Assembly (NCBI RefSeq): GCF_943736985.1
Contig: NZ_CALSFS010000002.1
Location: 186,001 to 250,000 of the forward strand
Direction: 5' to 3'
Length of the DNA: 64,000 bases
Source of the DNA: Clostridium sp. Marseille-Q2269
GTDB lineage: Bacteria > Bacillota > Clostridia > Clostridiales > Clostridiaceae
Part shown: piece after piece, positions 55,762 to 64,000 of the stretch
How the letters are laid out: each line of letters begins with the position of its first letter
Position numbering within the stretch: position 1 is the first letter of the stretch
Notes under the pieces: model-generated
Database searches by the model: none
The model's input: the letters and a program-made list of their open reading frames with translations, nothing else
Told to the model about the DNA's origin: nothing
Position numbers and translations under genes: made by a program

Positions 55762-56019
55762 CTATTGTTCTTCTGAAAACAATAATTCATAAGCCTCTGC
55801 TACCATGCTAAATTCTTCATCATCTTCCACTGCTACTAATACGTCTTCACCTTCGTCATTGCTGTCTATTCTAAGAGCTATAGCCTCTTCTACTTCTTCA
55901 TCCTTAGGAACTACAACTACATATTCTTTATCTTCTATATCAAGTTTAGTTATTACCTCAAACTCAGTTTCTTTTCCATCTTCATCTGTTAATGTTATTG
56001 TATCTACATTATTATCCAT
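55762..56019 (-). CDS. DUF1292 family protein
   Basis: 85 residues, strongly acidic, of the DUF1292/YrzB family: ITLTDEDGKETEFEVITKLD and YVVVVPKDEE. Unknown function; conserved next to ruvX and ireB in Firmicutes. ATG at 56019 is eight bases after GGAGG; an upstream ATG precedes the site. Confidence 0.9.
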   Translation of the reverse strand: MDNNVDTITLTDEDGKETEFEVITKLDIEDKEYVVVVPKDEEVEEAIALRIDSNDEGEDVLVAVEDDEEFSMVAEAYELLFSEEQ

Positions 56020-56038
56020 ATTATCATCCTCCATATTT

Positions 56039-56446
56039 TTACAAACTATCTAAGTAACCCTGTAATATATACGTAGCAGCCACTTTATCTACTATTTTTT
56101 TTCTTTTAGAGCGAGACAAATCTGCCTCTAGCATGGCTTTTGTAGCAGCTACAGTTGTTAGTCTCTCATCCCACATTTTTATTTCAATATTAGTATGTGC
56201 TTTTATTAAATCACAAAATTCAAGAACCTTTTCACTTTGTGGTCCTAATGTACCATTCATATTTTTAGGAAGCCCTGATACTATAGTATCTACTTCATAT
56301 TTATCACATATTTTTTTTATTTCTTCCAAATCATATGCTTCACTTTTTCTTCTTATAGTTGTAATTCCTTGTGCTGTAAAACCTAATGGATCGCTTATAG
56401 CTACTCCAATAGTTCTATCACCTATATCTAGTCCCAGTATTCTCAT
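56039..56446 (-). CDS. ruvX: Putative Holliday junction resolvase / pre-16S rRNA nuclease RuvX (YqgF)
   Basis: RNase H-fold nuclease of 135 residues. [16 protein letters not shown] at the N-terminus, [11 protein letters not shown] and the catalytic DERLTT are present. Homologues process 16S rRNA ends. Followed by the DUF1292 gene at 19 bases. Confidence 0.92.
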   Translation of the reverse strand: MRILGLDIGDRTIGVAISDPLGFTAQGITTIRRKSEAYDLEEIKKICDKYEVDTIVSGLPKNMNGTLGPQSEKVLEFCDLIKAHTNIEIKMWDERLTTVAATKAMLEADLSRSKRKKIVDKVAATYILQGYLDSL

Positions 56447-56650
56447 AAATCTCTCCTAAATATTTTTTATATGAAACTTCAGTACATAGGAGTAATCACT
56501 TCAAATAATAAAATTACTATGTATTCATAAAACTCCTATAACACAAAAGTAATACATTTACAATTTAATATATTTTCTATGTAATATTAATTTTGCTAAA
56601 ATTTAAATCTTTAGCTGTACTATTTATCTATTATTTCCATATTTAAAATA

Positions 56651-56672
56651 AAAATGCCCTAAAGGGCATTTT
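56651..56672 (-). terminator. Terminator after ireB
   Basis: AAAATGCCCT/AGGGCATTTT stem with two-base loop and T-tract on the minus strand, eight bases past the ireB stop. Confidence 0.85.
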
Positions 56673-56679
56673 TATTTTT

Positions 56680-56931
56680 TTAATTTATCCCTAAATATGA
56701 TTTTATTACTTCCTCTAGTATCTCATCTCTTTCTAGCTTTATAACTAATGATCTAGCTCCATTATAATTAGTTATATATGTTGGGTCACCAGAGATTAAA
56801 TATCCTACTAGCTGATTTACTGGATTATAACCTTTTTCTAATAAAGAATTATAAACCTTTGTAAGTATTTCTTTGGTTAATGTTTTTTTGTTTTCTACAG
56901 GATCAAATTGTATTGTTTTATCTCCACTCAT
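56680..56931 (-). CDS. ireB: IreB family regulatory phosphoprotein (UPF0297)
   Basis: 83 residues: [20 protein letters not shown] then [20 protein letters not shown], the family signature. In enterococci IreB is a substrate of the IreK serine/threonine kinase and affects cephalosporin tolerance; role here inferred. Lies downstream of alaS, the conserved order. Confidence 0.92.
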   Translation of the reverse strand: MSGDKTIQFDPVENKKTLTKEILTKVYNSLLEKGYNPVNQLVGYLISGDPTYITNYNGARSLVIKLERDEILEEVIKSYLGIN

Positions 56932-57046
56932 TTTATCACCTTCCTATACAATCTTTAACGATTGCAACTTTTCTATGGAGCAACCAATATTTGAGTGTCT
57001 TTATATTCTTTAAATATATTATAAGACATATTCATTAAAAAGTATA

Positions 57047-59686
57047 CTATTTAACTAAACTTTCCACTACACTTTCTACAGTTTTTATAGCTTCCTCTAG
57101 TTTATTTGGATCTTTTCCACCTGCTTGTGCCATGTCTGGTCTTCCACCACCACCGCCACCGGCTATAGTTGCAACCTGTTTAATTATTTTCCCACAATGT
57201 ATTCCTTTAGCTACAACATCTTTTGTTGCCATAGCAATAAATACAACTTTATTTTTATTGCTACTTCCTAATACAACTACTCCACTTTTCATATTTTCTC
57301 TTATTTTGTCTCCTAAATCTCTTAAAGCATTTCCATCTATATCTCTTACTACTGCAGATGCCACTTTAACACCTTTTATTTCTTTTATATTATTTAATAT
57401 TTCATCCTCTGCTCCACTTGCTAATTTTAATTTTAAATTTTCTATTTCTTTTTCATTTTGTTTTATTTCTAAAATTTGATTATTTAATTTATTTAATAAT
57501 TCTTTTTCATTACATTTTAATATTTGAGATGCTTCTTTTAATATGTTATTTTTGTTATCTAAATATTCCATAGCTTTAAAACCAGTTAATGCTTCTATTC
57601 TTCTTATGCCTGCAGCAACTCCAGCCTCTGAAACTATTTTAAACATTCCAATTTGTCCACTATTACTTACGTGAGTTCCTCCGCATAATTCTTTACTAAA
57701 ATTTCCTACAGAAACCACCCTAACATCATCTTTATATTTATTATCAAACAAGGCAATAGCACCATCTTGTTTTGCTTCTTCTACATTCATCACCTTAGTA
57801 TTTACATCATTAGCTTTCATTATTTCCGTGTTTACTATTTTTTCCACTTCTTTTAACTCACATTCTGAAACTGCTTCGAAATGACTAAAGTCAAATCTTA
57901 ATCTCTCATCATCCACATAAGAACCTGATTGTTGCACATGCTCTCCAACTACCTTTTTCAAAGCAGAATGTAATATATGGGTTGCTGTATGATTTTTTCT
58001 TATGTTATTTCTTCTTTCTTCATTTATTCTTAATATAATTTCATCATCCAGTGTTACTTTTCCCTGTAAAATTTTTACAAAATGAAGTATTTTACCTGAT
58101 ATGTTCTTTTTACAGTCTATAACCTCTGCTTTAAAATTATTATTATATATAATGCCTGTATCGCCTATTTGACCTCCCATTTCAGCATAAAATGGAGTAT
58201 TTAAAGCTACTATTATTCCCTCATCACCTTCTTTAAGTTGGTTTTTAAACTCTTCATTTTCTATAATCAAAGCTACCTTTGACTTAGTTTGTATTTTATT
58301 ATACCCTTCAAATTTTGTATTTATAGTTAAATCTATTTTATTTAAAATAGTATCTTCTGCTCCCATATAGTTAGTCTCTTCTCTAGCAGATCTAGCTCTT
58401 TCTCTTTGTTCTTTCATTTCTTTTTCAAAACCTTCAATATCTATGCTTATACTCTGTTCTTCTAATATTTCTTCTGTTAATTCTACTGGGAATCCATAAG
58501 TATCATATAATTTAAATGCTTTGTCTCCTGAAAGAATTTTATTTTTATTGTTTTTAACATCTTTTATATAGTCATTTAATATTTGCATTCCAGCATCTAT
58601 AGTTTCATCGAATCTTTCTTCTTCTAACTTTATAACTTTCTTTATATAATCTTTTTTTTCTTCTAATTCAGGATAATTTTTATAAGAATTTTTTATTACT
58701 ATGTCTGTTAAGCTATGTAAAAAAGTATGATTTATACCTAAAGTTTTTCCATGTCTTGCAGCTCTTCTTAAGAGTCTTCTAAGAACATATCCTCTCCCTT
58801 CATTAGAAGGTAGTATACCATCACTTATCATAAAAGTAATACTTCTTATGTGATCTGTTATTATTCTTATAGATATATCTTTTAATTTTTCTTCTTTATA
58901 TCTAGCTCCTGAAAGATTACAAACCTCATCTAATACAGCCTTTATAGTATCAACTTCAAATATACTATCTACATCTTGCATTATGGTAGCCATTCTCTCA
59001 AGTCCCATACCTGTGTCTATGTTAGGATTAGCTAATCTATTATAGTTTCCTTCTTGATCTTTATCAAATTGAGTAAATACTAAGTTCCAAAATTCTACTA
59101 TTTTATCTTCATCACTGGCTTTCACAAATTCCTCTGAAGTTGTAACTTCTCCAGCTCCTCTATCAAAATGTATTTCTGAACAAGGTCCACAAGGGCCTAA
59201 GCCATGTTCCCAAAAATTATCTTTTTTTCCTAACCTAAATATTCTTTTAGGATTCACATCTGTTTTACTTACCCATATATCAAAGGCTTCATTATCATCT
59301 TCATATATAGTTACATATAATTTATTCTTAGGCAGCTTTAAAATTTCTGTAATAAATTCCCATGCCCATGGAATAATCTCTTCTTTAAAATAATCTCCAA
59401 AAGAGAAATTTCCCATCATTTCAAAAAAAGTACCATGTCTTGAAGTTTTACCTACATTTTCAATATCTCCAGTTCTTACACATTTTTGACAAGTTGTAAC
59501 TCTTTTACTTGGTGGAACTTGAAGTCCTGTAAAATAAGGCTTTAACGGAGCCATTCCTGCATTTATCAAAAGTAGACTTTTATCATTTTTAGGCACTAAA
59601 GAAAAACTTGGCAATCTTAGGTGCTCCTTACTTTCAAAAAATCTTAAGTATTCCTCTCTTATTTCGTTTAAACCCATTCTGTCCAT
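57047..59686 (-). CDS. alaS: Alanyl-tRNA synthetase
   Basis: Charges tRNA-Ala. 879 residues: class II catalytic core ([45 protein letters not shown]), then the editing domain with HTATHILH and CGGTHV zinc-ligand motifs, and a C-terminal domain ending with [22 protein letters not shown] precedes the ATG. A T-box leader controls its expression. Confidence 0.98.
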   Translation of the reverse strand: MDRMGLNEIREEYLRFFESKEHLRLPSFSLVPKNDKSLLLINAGMAPLKPYFTGLQVPPSKRVTTCQKCVRTGDIENVGKTSRHGTFFEMMGNFSFGDYFKEEIIPWAWEFITEILKLPKNKLYVTIYEDDNEAFDIWVSKTDVNPKRIFRLGKKDNFWEHGLGPCGPCSEIHFDRGAGEVTTSEEFVKASDEDKIVEFWNLVFTQFDKDQEGNYNRLANPNIDTGMGLERMATIMQDVDSIFEVDTIKAVLDEVCNLSGARYKEEKLKDISIRIITDHIRSITFMISDGILPSNEGRGYVLRRLLRRAARHGKTLGINHTFLHSLTDIVIKNSYKNYPELEEKKDYIKKVIKLEEERFDETIDAGMQILNDYIKDVKNNKNKILSGDKAFKLYDTYGFPVELTEEILEEQSISIDIEGFEKEMKEQRERARSAREETNYMGAEDTILNKIDLTINTKFEGYNKIQTKSKVALIIENEEFKNQLKEGDEGIIVALNTPFYAEMGGQIGDTGIIYNNNFKAEVIDCKKNISGKILHFVKILQGKVTLDDEIILRINEERRNNIRKNHTATHILHSALKKVVGEHVQQSGSYVDDERLRFDFSHFEAVSECELKEVEKIVNTEIMKANDVNTKVMNVEEAKQDGAIALFDNKYKDDVRVVSVGNFSKELCGGTHVSNSGQIGMFKIVSEAGVAAGIRRIEALTGFKAMEYLDNKNNILKEASQILKCNEKELLNKLNNQILEIKQNEKEIENLKLKLASGAEDEILNNIKEIKGVKVASAVVRDIDGNALRDLGDKIRENMKSGVVVLGSSNKNKVVFIAMATKDVVAKGIHCGKIIKQVATIAGGGGGGRPDMAQAGGKDPNKLEEAIKTVESVVESLVK

Positions 59687-59725
59687 GGTTTATCTCTCCT
59701 TCATTTTTTATATTTTTATAAATAA

Positions 59726-59937
59726 AAAAACTTTCAATCCCTGAAAAGGGACGAAAGTTACATTCCGCGGTACCACCCTAATTTAAATACACATTTGTAT
59801 TTACATCTTCTAAAAATAGCTCCTAAACAGCCTTCAGTATGAACTCTAAGAAGTTTTCACCATCCACTTCCTCTCTATATAAAGCTACTATACTTACTCC
59901 TTTTAATCATCACCATATATTTATTTAATCTTATTAT
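59726..59937 (-). ncRNA. T-box riboswitch leader of alaS
   Basis: The minus strand carries the conserved AGGGTGGTACCGCGG T-box (59779-59765), followed by a terminator stem (59729-59759) and T-run. It is upstream of alaS, so it should sense uncharged tRNA-Ala. A GCT Ala triplet at 59831-59829 is a candidate specifier codon. Its 5' end is set by the promoter at 59944-59972. Confidence 0.93.
59729..59759 (-). terminator. Conditional terminator of the alaS T-box
   Basis: AACTTTC...AGGGA paired with TCCCT...GAAAGTT, then TTTTTTT on the minus strand. It is replaced by the antiterminator with the T-box sequence when uncharged tRNA binds. Confidence 0.88.
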
Positions 59938-59943
59938 GCTCAA

Positions 59944-59972
59944 ATTATAAATAAAAATTACCACTATGTCAA
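59944..59972 (-). promoter_or_regulatory. Sigma-A promoter of alaS
   Basis: Minus strand TTGACA (59972-59967), 17 bases, TATAAT (59949-59944). Both hexamers are perfect. Confidence 0.85.
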
Positions 59973-60046
59973 GATATGCAAAAAGATATACAAAAATTTA
60001 TAAGTATTCTATCTTTTAAACTTTATGTTACCTAAAAATATATTAT

Positions 60047-61075
60047 TTAAAATAAATAATAGTTTAAATCTTCATATATAATTTTTATTATAACTCCTAT
60101 AGGTATAGCTAAAACCATTCCCACAAGGCCATATATCTTTCCTCCTATTAAAAGAAGCAATATAACAGTCAAAGGATGCATATCTACACTATCTCCTGTT
60201 ATTTTAGGAGACAATATATCTCCTTCTATTTGTTGTATAGCATACAATAAAATAAAAGCCCAAATTGCTATTTTAGGTGATTTAGTAAAGGCTATTAATA
60301 TAGCAGGTAGTGATCCTATAATAGGTCCAAAATAAGGTATTATATTGAAAAATCCATTTACTAGAGACAATAATATAGGTAATCTTATACCTAATACTAT
60401 TAATATGGAAAAAGTAAGTACAGTTATTATTAAACATAATATCATTTGGCTTATAATATATCTAGCCAAAATTTTATCTATATCTTCAAATATATTTTTC
60501 ACTATATTCCTAATCTTGATTGGAAAAATCATAAAAAATTTTTGTATTATGTCTTTTCCTGAAGCTAAAAAATAATATACTATTATTGGAATAACAGCAT
60601 AATCTAATATATTTTCTCCAAAACCAACAAATTTATTTAAAATATTATCTCCCATTATTATTGTATAGTTTTCAACCTTTTTATTTATTTTGGTCAAAAT
60701 ACCACCCAATATTTTATTATTGTTTAATAAATTGATTCTACTATATATATAGTCTATATACTTTTTAACATTTTCTATAGATCCGGTTATATTATGGGCT
60801 TCTTTTATTAGATTAGGTATTATAGAAATAATAAAAATCCCTATAATTATTACTAATGATAAAACTAAAATTAATGCCGAAAACTTCTCATTTATACCCT
60901 TATTCTTTAAAAATACGTGTATAGGTTTTAGTATATAATAAATAACAAAAGATATAAAAAACAAAGAAATTATATCTCTAGCTATGTCATTTTTCATAAT
61001 TATAATAAAAACTACTAAAAACACTAATACAAAAAACAATAATTCAATATATAATTTTTTATGATGTTTTTCCAT
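60047..61075 (-). CDS. AI-2E family (PerM-like) membrane transporter
   Basis: 342 residues with about seven to eight membrane segments and the family motif NGFFNIIPYFGPIIGSLPAI. Family members export or exchange diverse solutes (autoinducer-2, Na+/H+); the substrate here is unknown. Twelve bases after the PRC-barrel gene, so likely co-transcribed. Confidence 0.85.
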   Translation of the reverse strand: MEKHHKKLYIELLFFVLVFLVVFIIIMKNDIARDIISLFFISFVIYYILKPIHVFLKNKGINEKFSALILVLSLVIIIGIFIISIIPNLIKEAHNITGSIENVKKYIDYIYSRINLLNNNKILGGILTKINKKVENYTIIMGDNILNKFVGFGENILDYAVIPIIVYYFLASGKDIIQKFFMIFPIKIRNIVKNIFEDIDKILARYIISQMILCLIITVLTFSILIVLGIRLPILLSLVNGFFNIIPYFGPIIGSLPAILIAFTKSPKIAIWAFILLYAIQQIEGDILSPKITGDSVDMHPLTVILLLLIGGKIYGLVGMVLAIPIGVIIKIIYEDLNYYLF

Positions 61076-61086
61076 AATATTTACTC

Positions 61087-61575
61087 CTATGAATTTATTT
61101 TATTCTTAAGCATTATCTTAAAATCTAAATTTTTACTTTTATAATTAAAATAGAGTAAATTCTTTTCTCCTAATATTATTTCATTAAGACTTATTACTTT
61201 CTTTCCTTTTATAAAATTATTTAAAAATCCCATAGATATTATAAGTGCAGAAATTCTAAAATCATCTTCATTTATTATTATATCTTCAATAACTCCCATT
61301 AAAACTCCATCTATATCTATAACTTCTAAATGTTTTATATCATTAAAACTTAAATATTTTCCTTTTTCTAATTTTTCTACCACCATATTTTTATTTATAG
61401 ATACTATATCCTCTATAAGTGCAATATTATTTTTATTTAAAAATTTATATGAGCTTACTTCAAATCCTATAATTTTTTCTTCATTGAAATCTACTAATAT
61501 ATCCTTTATAAAACCTGCTTTTTTACCATTGTTATAATATACATTCATATATTTAAAGTATTTACTTCTATACAT
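61087..61575 (-). CDS. Two-repeat PRC-barrel protein
   Basis: 162 residues containing two PRC-barrel-like halves (GKKAGFIKDILVDFNEEKII and DIDGVLMGVIEDIIINEDDF). Unknown function. It is the second PRC-barrel protein in the window besides 16182-16445. AAAGGGAG precedes the ATG. Confidence 0.75.
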   Translation of the reverse strand: MYRSKYFKYMNVYYNNGKKAGFIKDILVDFNEEKIIGFEVSSYKFLNKNNIALIEDIVSINKNMVVEKLEKGKYLSFNDIKHLEVIDIDGVLMGVIEDIIINEDDFRISALIISMGFLNNFIKGKKVISLNEIILGEKNLLYFNYKSKNLDFKIMLKNKINS

Positions 61576-61671
61576 AGTTACTCCCTTTATATCAATATTT
61601 TAAAATCACACCTTGAACTATAACTTGTATTTTCATTATTACTATATATTTAGTTTTATCAAAAAATAAAA

Positions 61672-61697
61672 AAATACCCTCTTAATTGAGGGTATTT
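61672..61697 (-). terminator. Terminator of the isc operon
   Basis: AAATACCCTC/GAGGGTATTT 10-bp stem with six-base loop and T-rich tail on the minus strand, downstream of iscU. Confidence 0.85.
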
Positions 61698-61740
61698 CAA
61701 ATTAAAATTTCTTATGTTAAGCTAACTTAATTTATTACAA

Positions 61741-62169
61741 TTAGTTACCATGTACATGTTCGTGAATATGTTCAGAATGAGTCTTCATTTCCCATGGCTC
61801 TAAACCTTGAGATATTCTGTATTCATTTATTGCTTTGTGTATAGCTTCTTCTGCAAGTACAGAACAATGCATTTTTACTGGTGGTAAGCCTTCTAAAGCT
61901 TCAGCCACTGCTTTATTAGTAAGTTTCCATGCATCCTCCAATGTTTTACCCTTTATAAGTTCTGTAGCCATACTTGATGATGCTATAGCAGATGCACATC
62001 CAAAAGTTTTAAATTTTACATCTTTAACTATATTATCTTCAACTTTTAAATATATTTTCATTATATCGCCACACTTAGCGTTTCCTACTTCACCTACTCC
62101 ATTAGCATCCTCTATCTCTCCAACATTTCTAGGGTTTCTAAAATGATCCATTACTTTTTCTGTATACAT
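61741..62169 (-). CDS. iscU: Iron-sulfur cluster scaffold protein (IscU/NifU N-terminal type)
   Basis: 142 residues that assemble Fe-S clusters with sulfur from IscS. The three conserved cluster Cys are present: AKCGD, FGCASA and HCSVLAE. The C-terminal tail is His-rich (HSEHIHEHVHGN). It follows iscS by one base. Confidence 0.94.
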   Translation of the reverse strand: MYTEKVMDHFRNPRNVGEIEDANGVGEVGNAKCGDIMKIYLKVEDNIVKDVKFKTFGCASAIASSSMATELIKGKTLEDAWKLTNKAVAEALEGLPPVKMHCSVLAEEAIHKAINEYRISQGLEPWEMKTHSEHIHEHVHGN

Positions 62170-62170
62170 A

Positions 62171-63364
62171 TTATTTTGCCTCCTTGTTTTTCATATAATC
62201 TTCCCAAAGTGGTGACATCTCTCTTCTTTGTTTTATTATCTTAGGAAGTACTTCTAATACATAATCTATATGTTCTTCTGTATTCTTAGCTCCTAAACTT
62301 AATCTTAAGGAACCATGAGCTACTTCATGTGGAAGTCCTATTGATAAAAGCACATGAGATGGATCTAAAGATGCTGAAGCACAGGCACTTCCTGTAGATG
62401 CAAATATTCCATTCATATCTAAATCTAATAACAATGTTTCCCCTTCAATTCCTATAAAACTAAAGTTAACATTATTAGGCAGTCTTTTACTCATATCTCT
62501 AGGCCCATTTAGTTTTACTTCAGGTATTCTTGTTTCTATTTCTTTTATTAACTTATTTCTTAAATTACATAATTTCTTATTTTCCTCTATCATATTCTCC
62601 ACAGCCAATTCTATAGCTTTACCAAGACCTACTATTCCAGCTATATTTTCTGTGCTAGCTCTTTTCCCTCTTTCTTGTCCTCCGCCATGAATTAAATTTT
62701 GTATCTTAACTCCATTTCTTATATACAATGCGCCTATACCTTTAGGCCCATAAAATTTATGAGCAGACATAGATAATAGATCTATATTCATGTCCTTTAC
62801 ATCTATATCTATATGCCCCATAGCCTGAACTGCATCTGTATGAAAATAAATATTTTTTTCTCTACATAATTTACCTATTTCTTTTATTGGTTCTATAGTT
62901 CCTATCTCATTGTTAGCAAACATTACAGAAACTAAAATAGTTTCATCTGTTATAGCAGTTTTTACATCTTCTACACTTACAAAACCTTCTTCATCAACTG
63001 GTAAATAAGTTACTTTAAAGCCTTCTTTCTCTAAAAATTGTGCTGTATGTAATATAGCATGATGCTCTATTTTCGTAGTTATTATATGTTTCCCTTTATT
63101 TTTATTAGCATAAGCTATTCCTTTTAAGACCCAATTATCTGCTTCTGAACCACCACTTGTAAAGAATATTTCATTTTTTTCTGCATTTAATGCTTTTGCT
63201 ACTCTTTCTCTAGCTATATTCACAGCTTTTTTTGTTTTATCTGAGAAAGAATACAAAGAAGATGGATTTCCAAAGTTTTCAGTGAAAAATGGAAGCATCT
63301 CTTCTAGTACCTCTGGTTTTGTATAAGTAGTAGCTGAATAATCCATATAAACTTGTTTATTCAT
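62171..63364 (-). CDS. iscS: Cysteine desulfurase (IscS/NifS type)
   Basis: PLP enzyme that supplies sulfur from cysteine. YMDYSATTYTKPEV at the N-terminus, PLP Lys in SMSAHKFYGPKG and active Cys in STGSACASASLDPSH. 397 residues from ATG 63364, eight bases after AAAGGAG; a GTG three codons earlier overlaps the site. It overlaps the iscR stop by eight bases. Confidence 0.95.
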   Translation of the reverse strand: MNKQVYMDYSATTYTKPEVLEEMLPFFTENFGNPSSLYSFSDKTKKAVNIARERVAKALNAEKNEIFFTSGGSEADNWVLKGIAYANKNKGKHIITTKIEHHAILHTAQFLEKEGFKVTYLPVDEEGFVSVEDVKTAITDETILVSVMFANNEIGTIEPIKEIGKLCREKNIYFHTDAVQAMGHIDIDVKDMNIDLLSMSAHKFYGPKGIGALYIRNGVKIQNLIHGGGQERGKRASTENIAGIVGLGKAIELAVENMIEENKKLCNLRNKLIKEIETRIPEVKLNGPRDMSKRLPNNVNFSFIGIEGETLLLDLDMNGIFASTGSACASASLDPSHVLLSIGLPHEVAHGSLRLSLGAKNTEEHIDYVLEVLPKIIKQRREMSPLWEDYMKNKEAK

Positions 63365-63803
63365 TATGTTCACTCCTTTTAATTGGTGAATTTATTTTTT
63401 TATAGTCTTCTACCATATCTTGTAAGGTAGTTGATTCCATTATATTATCTAAACTTTCCTTTATCTTTACCCACAAAAGTCTAGTTGCACAACACTCTGC
63501 GTTACCGCAACTATCTTCGCCTTCTAAGCAACTAGATATTTCTATAGGGCCTTCTAAAACCTGCATAATATCTGCTACAGTTATATCCTTAGGATGCCTA
63601 TTTAGTATATATCCCCCTTGAGCGCCTCTTATACTTTTTATAAGTTTAGCTTTTCTAAGCGGAGAAAATAACTGTTCCAAATAATACTCAGATATATGCT
63701 GCCTTTCGGAAATATTTTTTATAGAAATTGGTTGCCCACCGTAGTTAATTGCCAAATCTACCATAGCCTTTACTCCATATCTACCCTTAGTTGACAACTT
63801 CAT
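63357..63803 (-). CDS. iscR: Rrf2 family regulator, IscR-like
   Basis: 148 residues: winged helix N-terminus (MKLSTKGRYGVKAMVDLAIN) and the Cys-containing loop (CLEGEDSCGNAECC) which can ligate a [2Fe-2S] cluster. In front of iscS and iscU, it probably represses the operon when holding a cluster. Strong promoter upstream. Confidence 0.92.
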   Translation of the reverse strand: MKLSTKGRYGVKAMVDLAINYGGQPISIKNISERQHISEYYLEQLFSPLRKAKLIKSIRGAQGGYILNRHPKDITVADIMQVLEGPIEISSCLEGEDSCGNAECCATRLLWVKIKESLDNIMESTTLQDMVEDYKKINSPIKRSEHNE

Positions 63804-63850
63804 TTAATCACATCCTTTTAATGTTGACCACTTTACTATGATTTATTTTT

Positions 63851-63879
63851 ATAATAGCAAACCTGAGTAAAACTGTCAA
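63851..63879 (-). promoter_or_regulatory. Sigma-A promoter of the isc operon
   Basis: Minus strand TTGACA (63879-63874), 17 bases, TATTAT (63856-63851). The spacer contains ACTCAGG, which may be part of an Rrf2 operator, but I cannot confirm this. Confidence 0.75.
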
Positions 63880-63919
63880 CAATAATTAATCAATTTTTTA
63901 GGAAATTTTTTATAAAAAA

Positions 63920-63946
63920 GTATAGTCTTATTTTGTATAAGACTAC
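63920..63946 (-). terminator. Terminator of the gene beyond the window end
   Basis: TAGTCTTA/TAAGACTA stem with TTTTTTATAAAAAATTT tail on the minus strand; no gene within the window lies upstream of it. Confidence 0.65.
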
Positions 63947-64000
63947 ATTAAAATATTAGTTTTTTATTCACTTTTTTAGATTTTCCCAATATTTTTTTAG

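Overview
The window is AT-rich, almost wholly coded on the minus strand, and carries the sporulation genes spoIVA, spoIIGA, sigE, sigG and sigK together with pst, ftsAZ, typA, alaS and isc genes in a Firmicutes order. This points to an endospore-forming Clostridium. The protein sequences look like the proteolytic C. botulinum / C. sporogenes group, but that placement is an inference from memory, not a search result.

Layout. 0.1-7.4 kb: type I asparaginase, spoIVA, gpsA, der and a DUF512 radical-SAM gene. 7.7-14.6 kb: a phosphate regulon (phoPR, pstS, pstC, pstA, pstB, phoU). 14.6-21.7 kb: pgeF, nrdR, a PRC-barrel gene, sigG, sigE, spoIIGA, ftsZ and ftsA. 21.8-26.4 kb: a membrane glycosyltransferase, a tiny plus-strand two-peptide unit, pilT and an uninterrupted sigK. 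26.4-45.3 kb: an 18.8-kb accessory block. 45.4-63.8 kb: a penicillin-binding protein, udk, a U32 peptidase, an O-methyltransferase, mltG, typA, rnj, fur, DUF1292, ruvX, ireB, alaS with its T-box leader, two membrane/PRC genes, and iscU-iscS-iscR.

The accessory block is the unusual part. It lies between the sigK promoter region and the penicillin-binding protein gene and is bracketed by a 58-bp direct repeat (56/58 identical). Inside are a lipoprotein gene, a degenerate array of terminator-bounded units, a three-peptide operon behind a strong promoter with a central dyad, and the morphogenesis and lysis half of a siphovirus-like prophage. The prophage is decayed in several ways: no integrase, repressor, replication, terminase or portal gene is present; the minor head gene is cut at the repeat; the capsid gene is fused in frame to a head-tail connector gene; and the endolysin is split by an IS with a clean 7-bp target duplication. 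The tail genes look intact and keep a canonical -1 frameshift site (CCCAAAT) in the tail-chaperone pair.

Regulatory sequences read directly include a sigma-F/G-type promoter before sigG, an unusually wide-spaced promoter before spoIIGA (as in the B. subtilis spoIIG promoter), a Fur-box-like operator before fur, a putative Pho box before pstS, and a T-box riboswitch before alaS. The best candidates for undescribed biology are the plus-strand two-peptide unit at 23.4-23.7 kb, the small-peptide operon at 28.4-29.0 kb, and the terminator-unit array at 27.2-28.4 kb.
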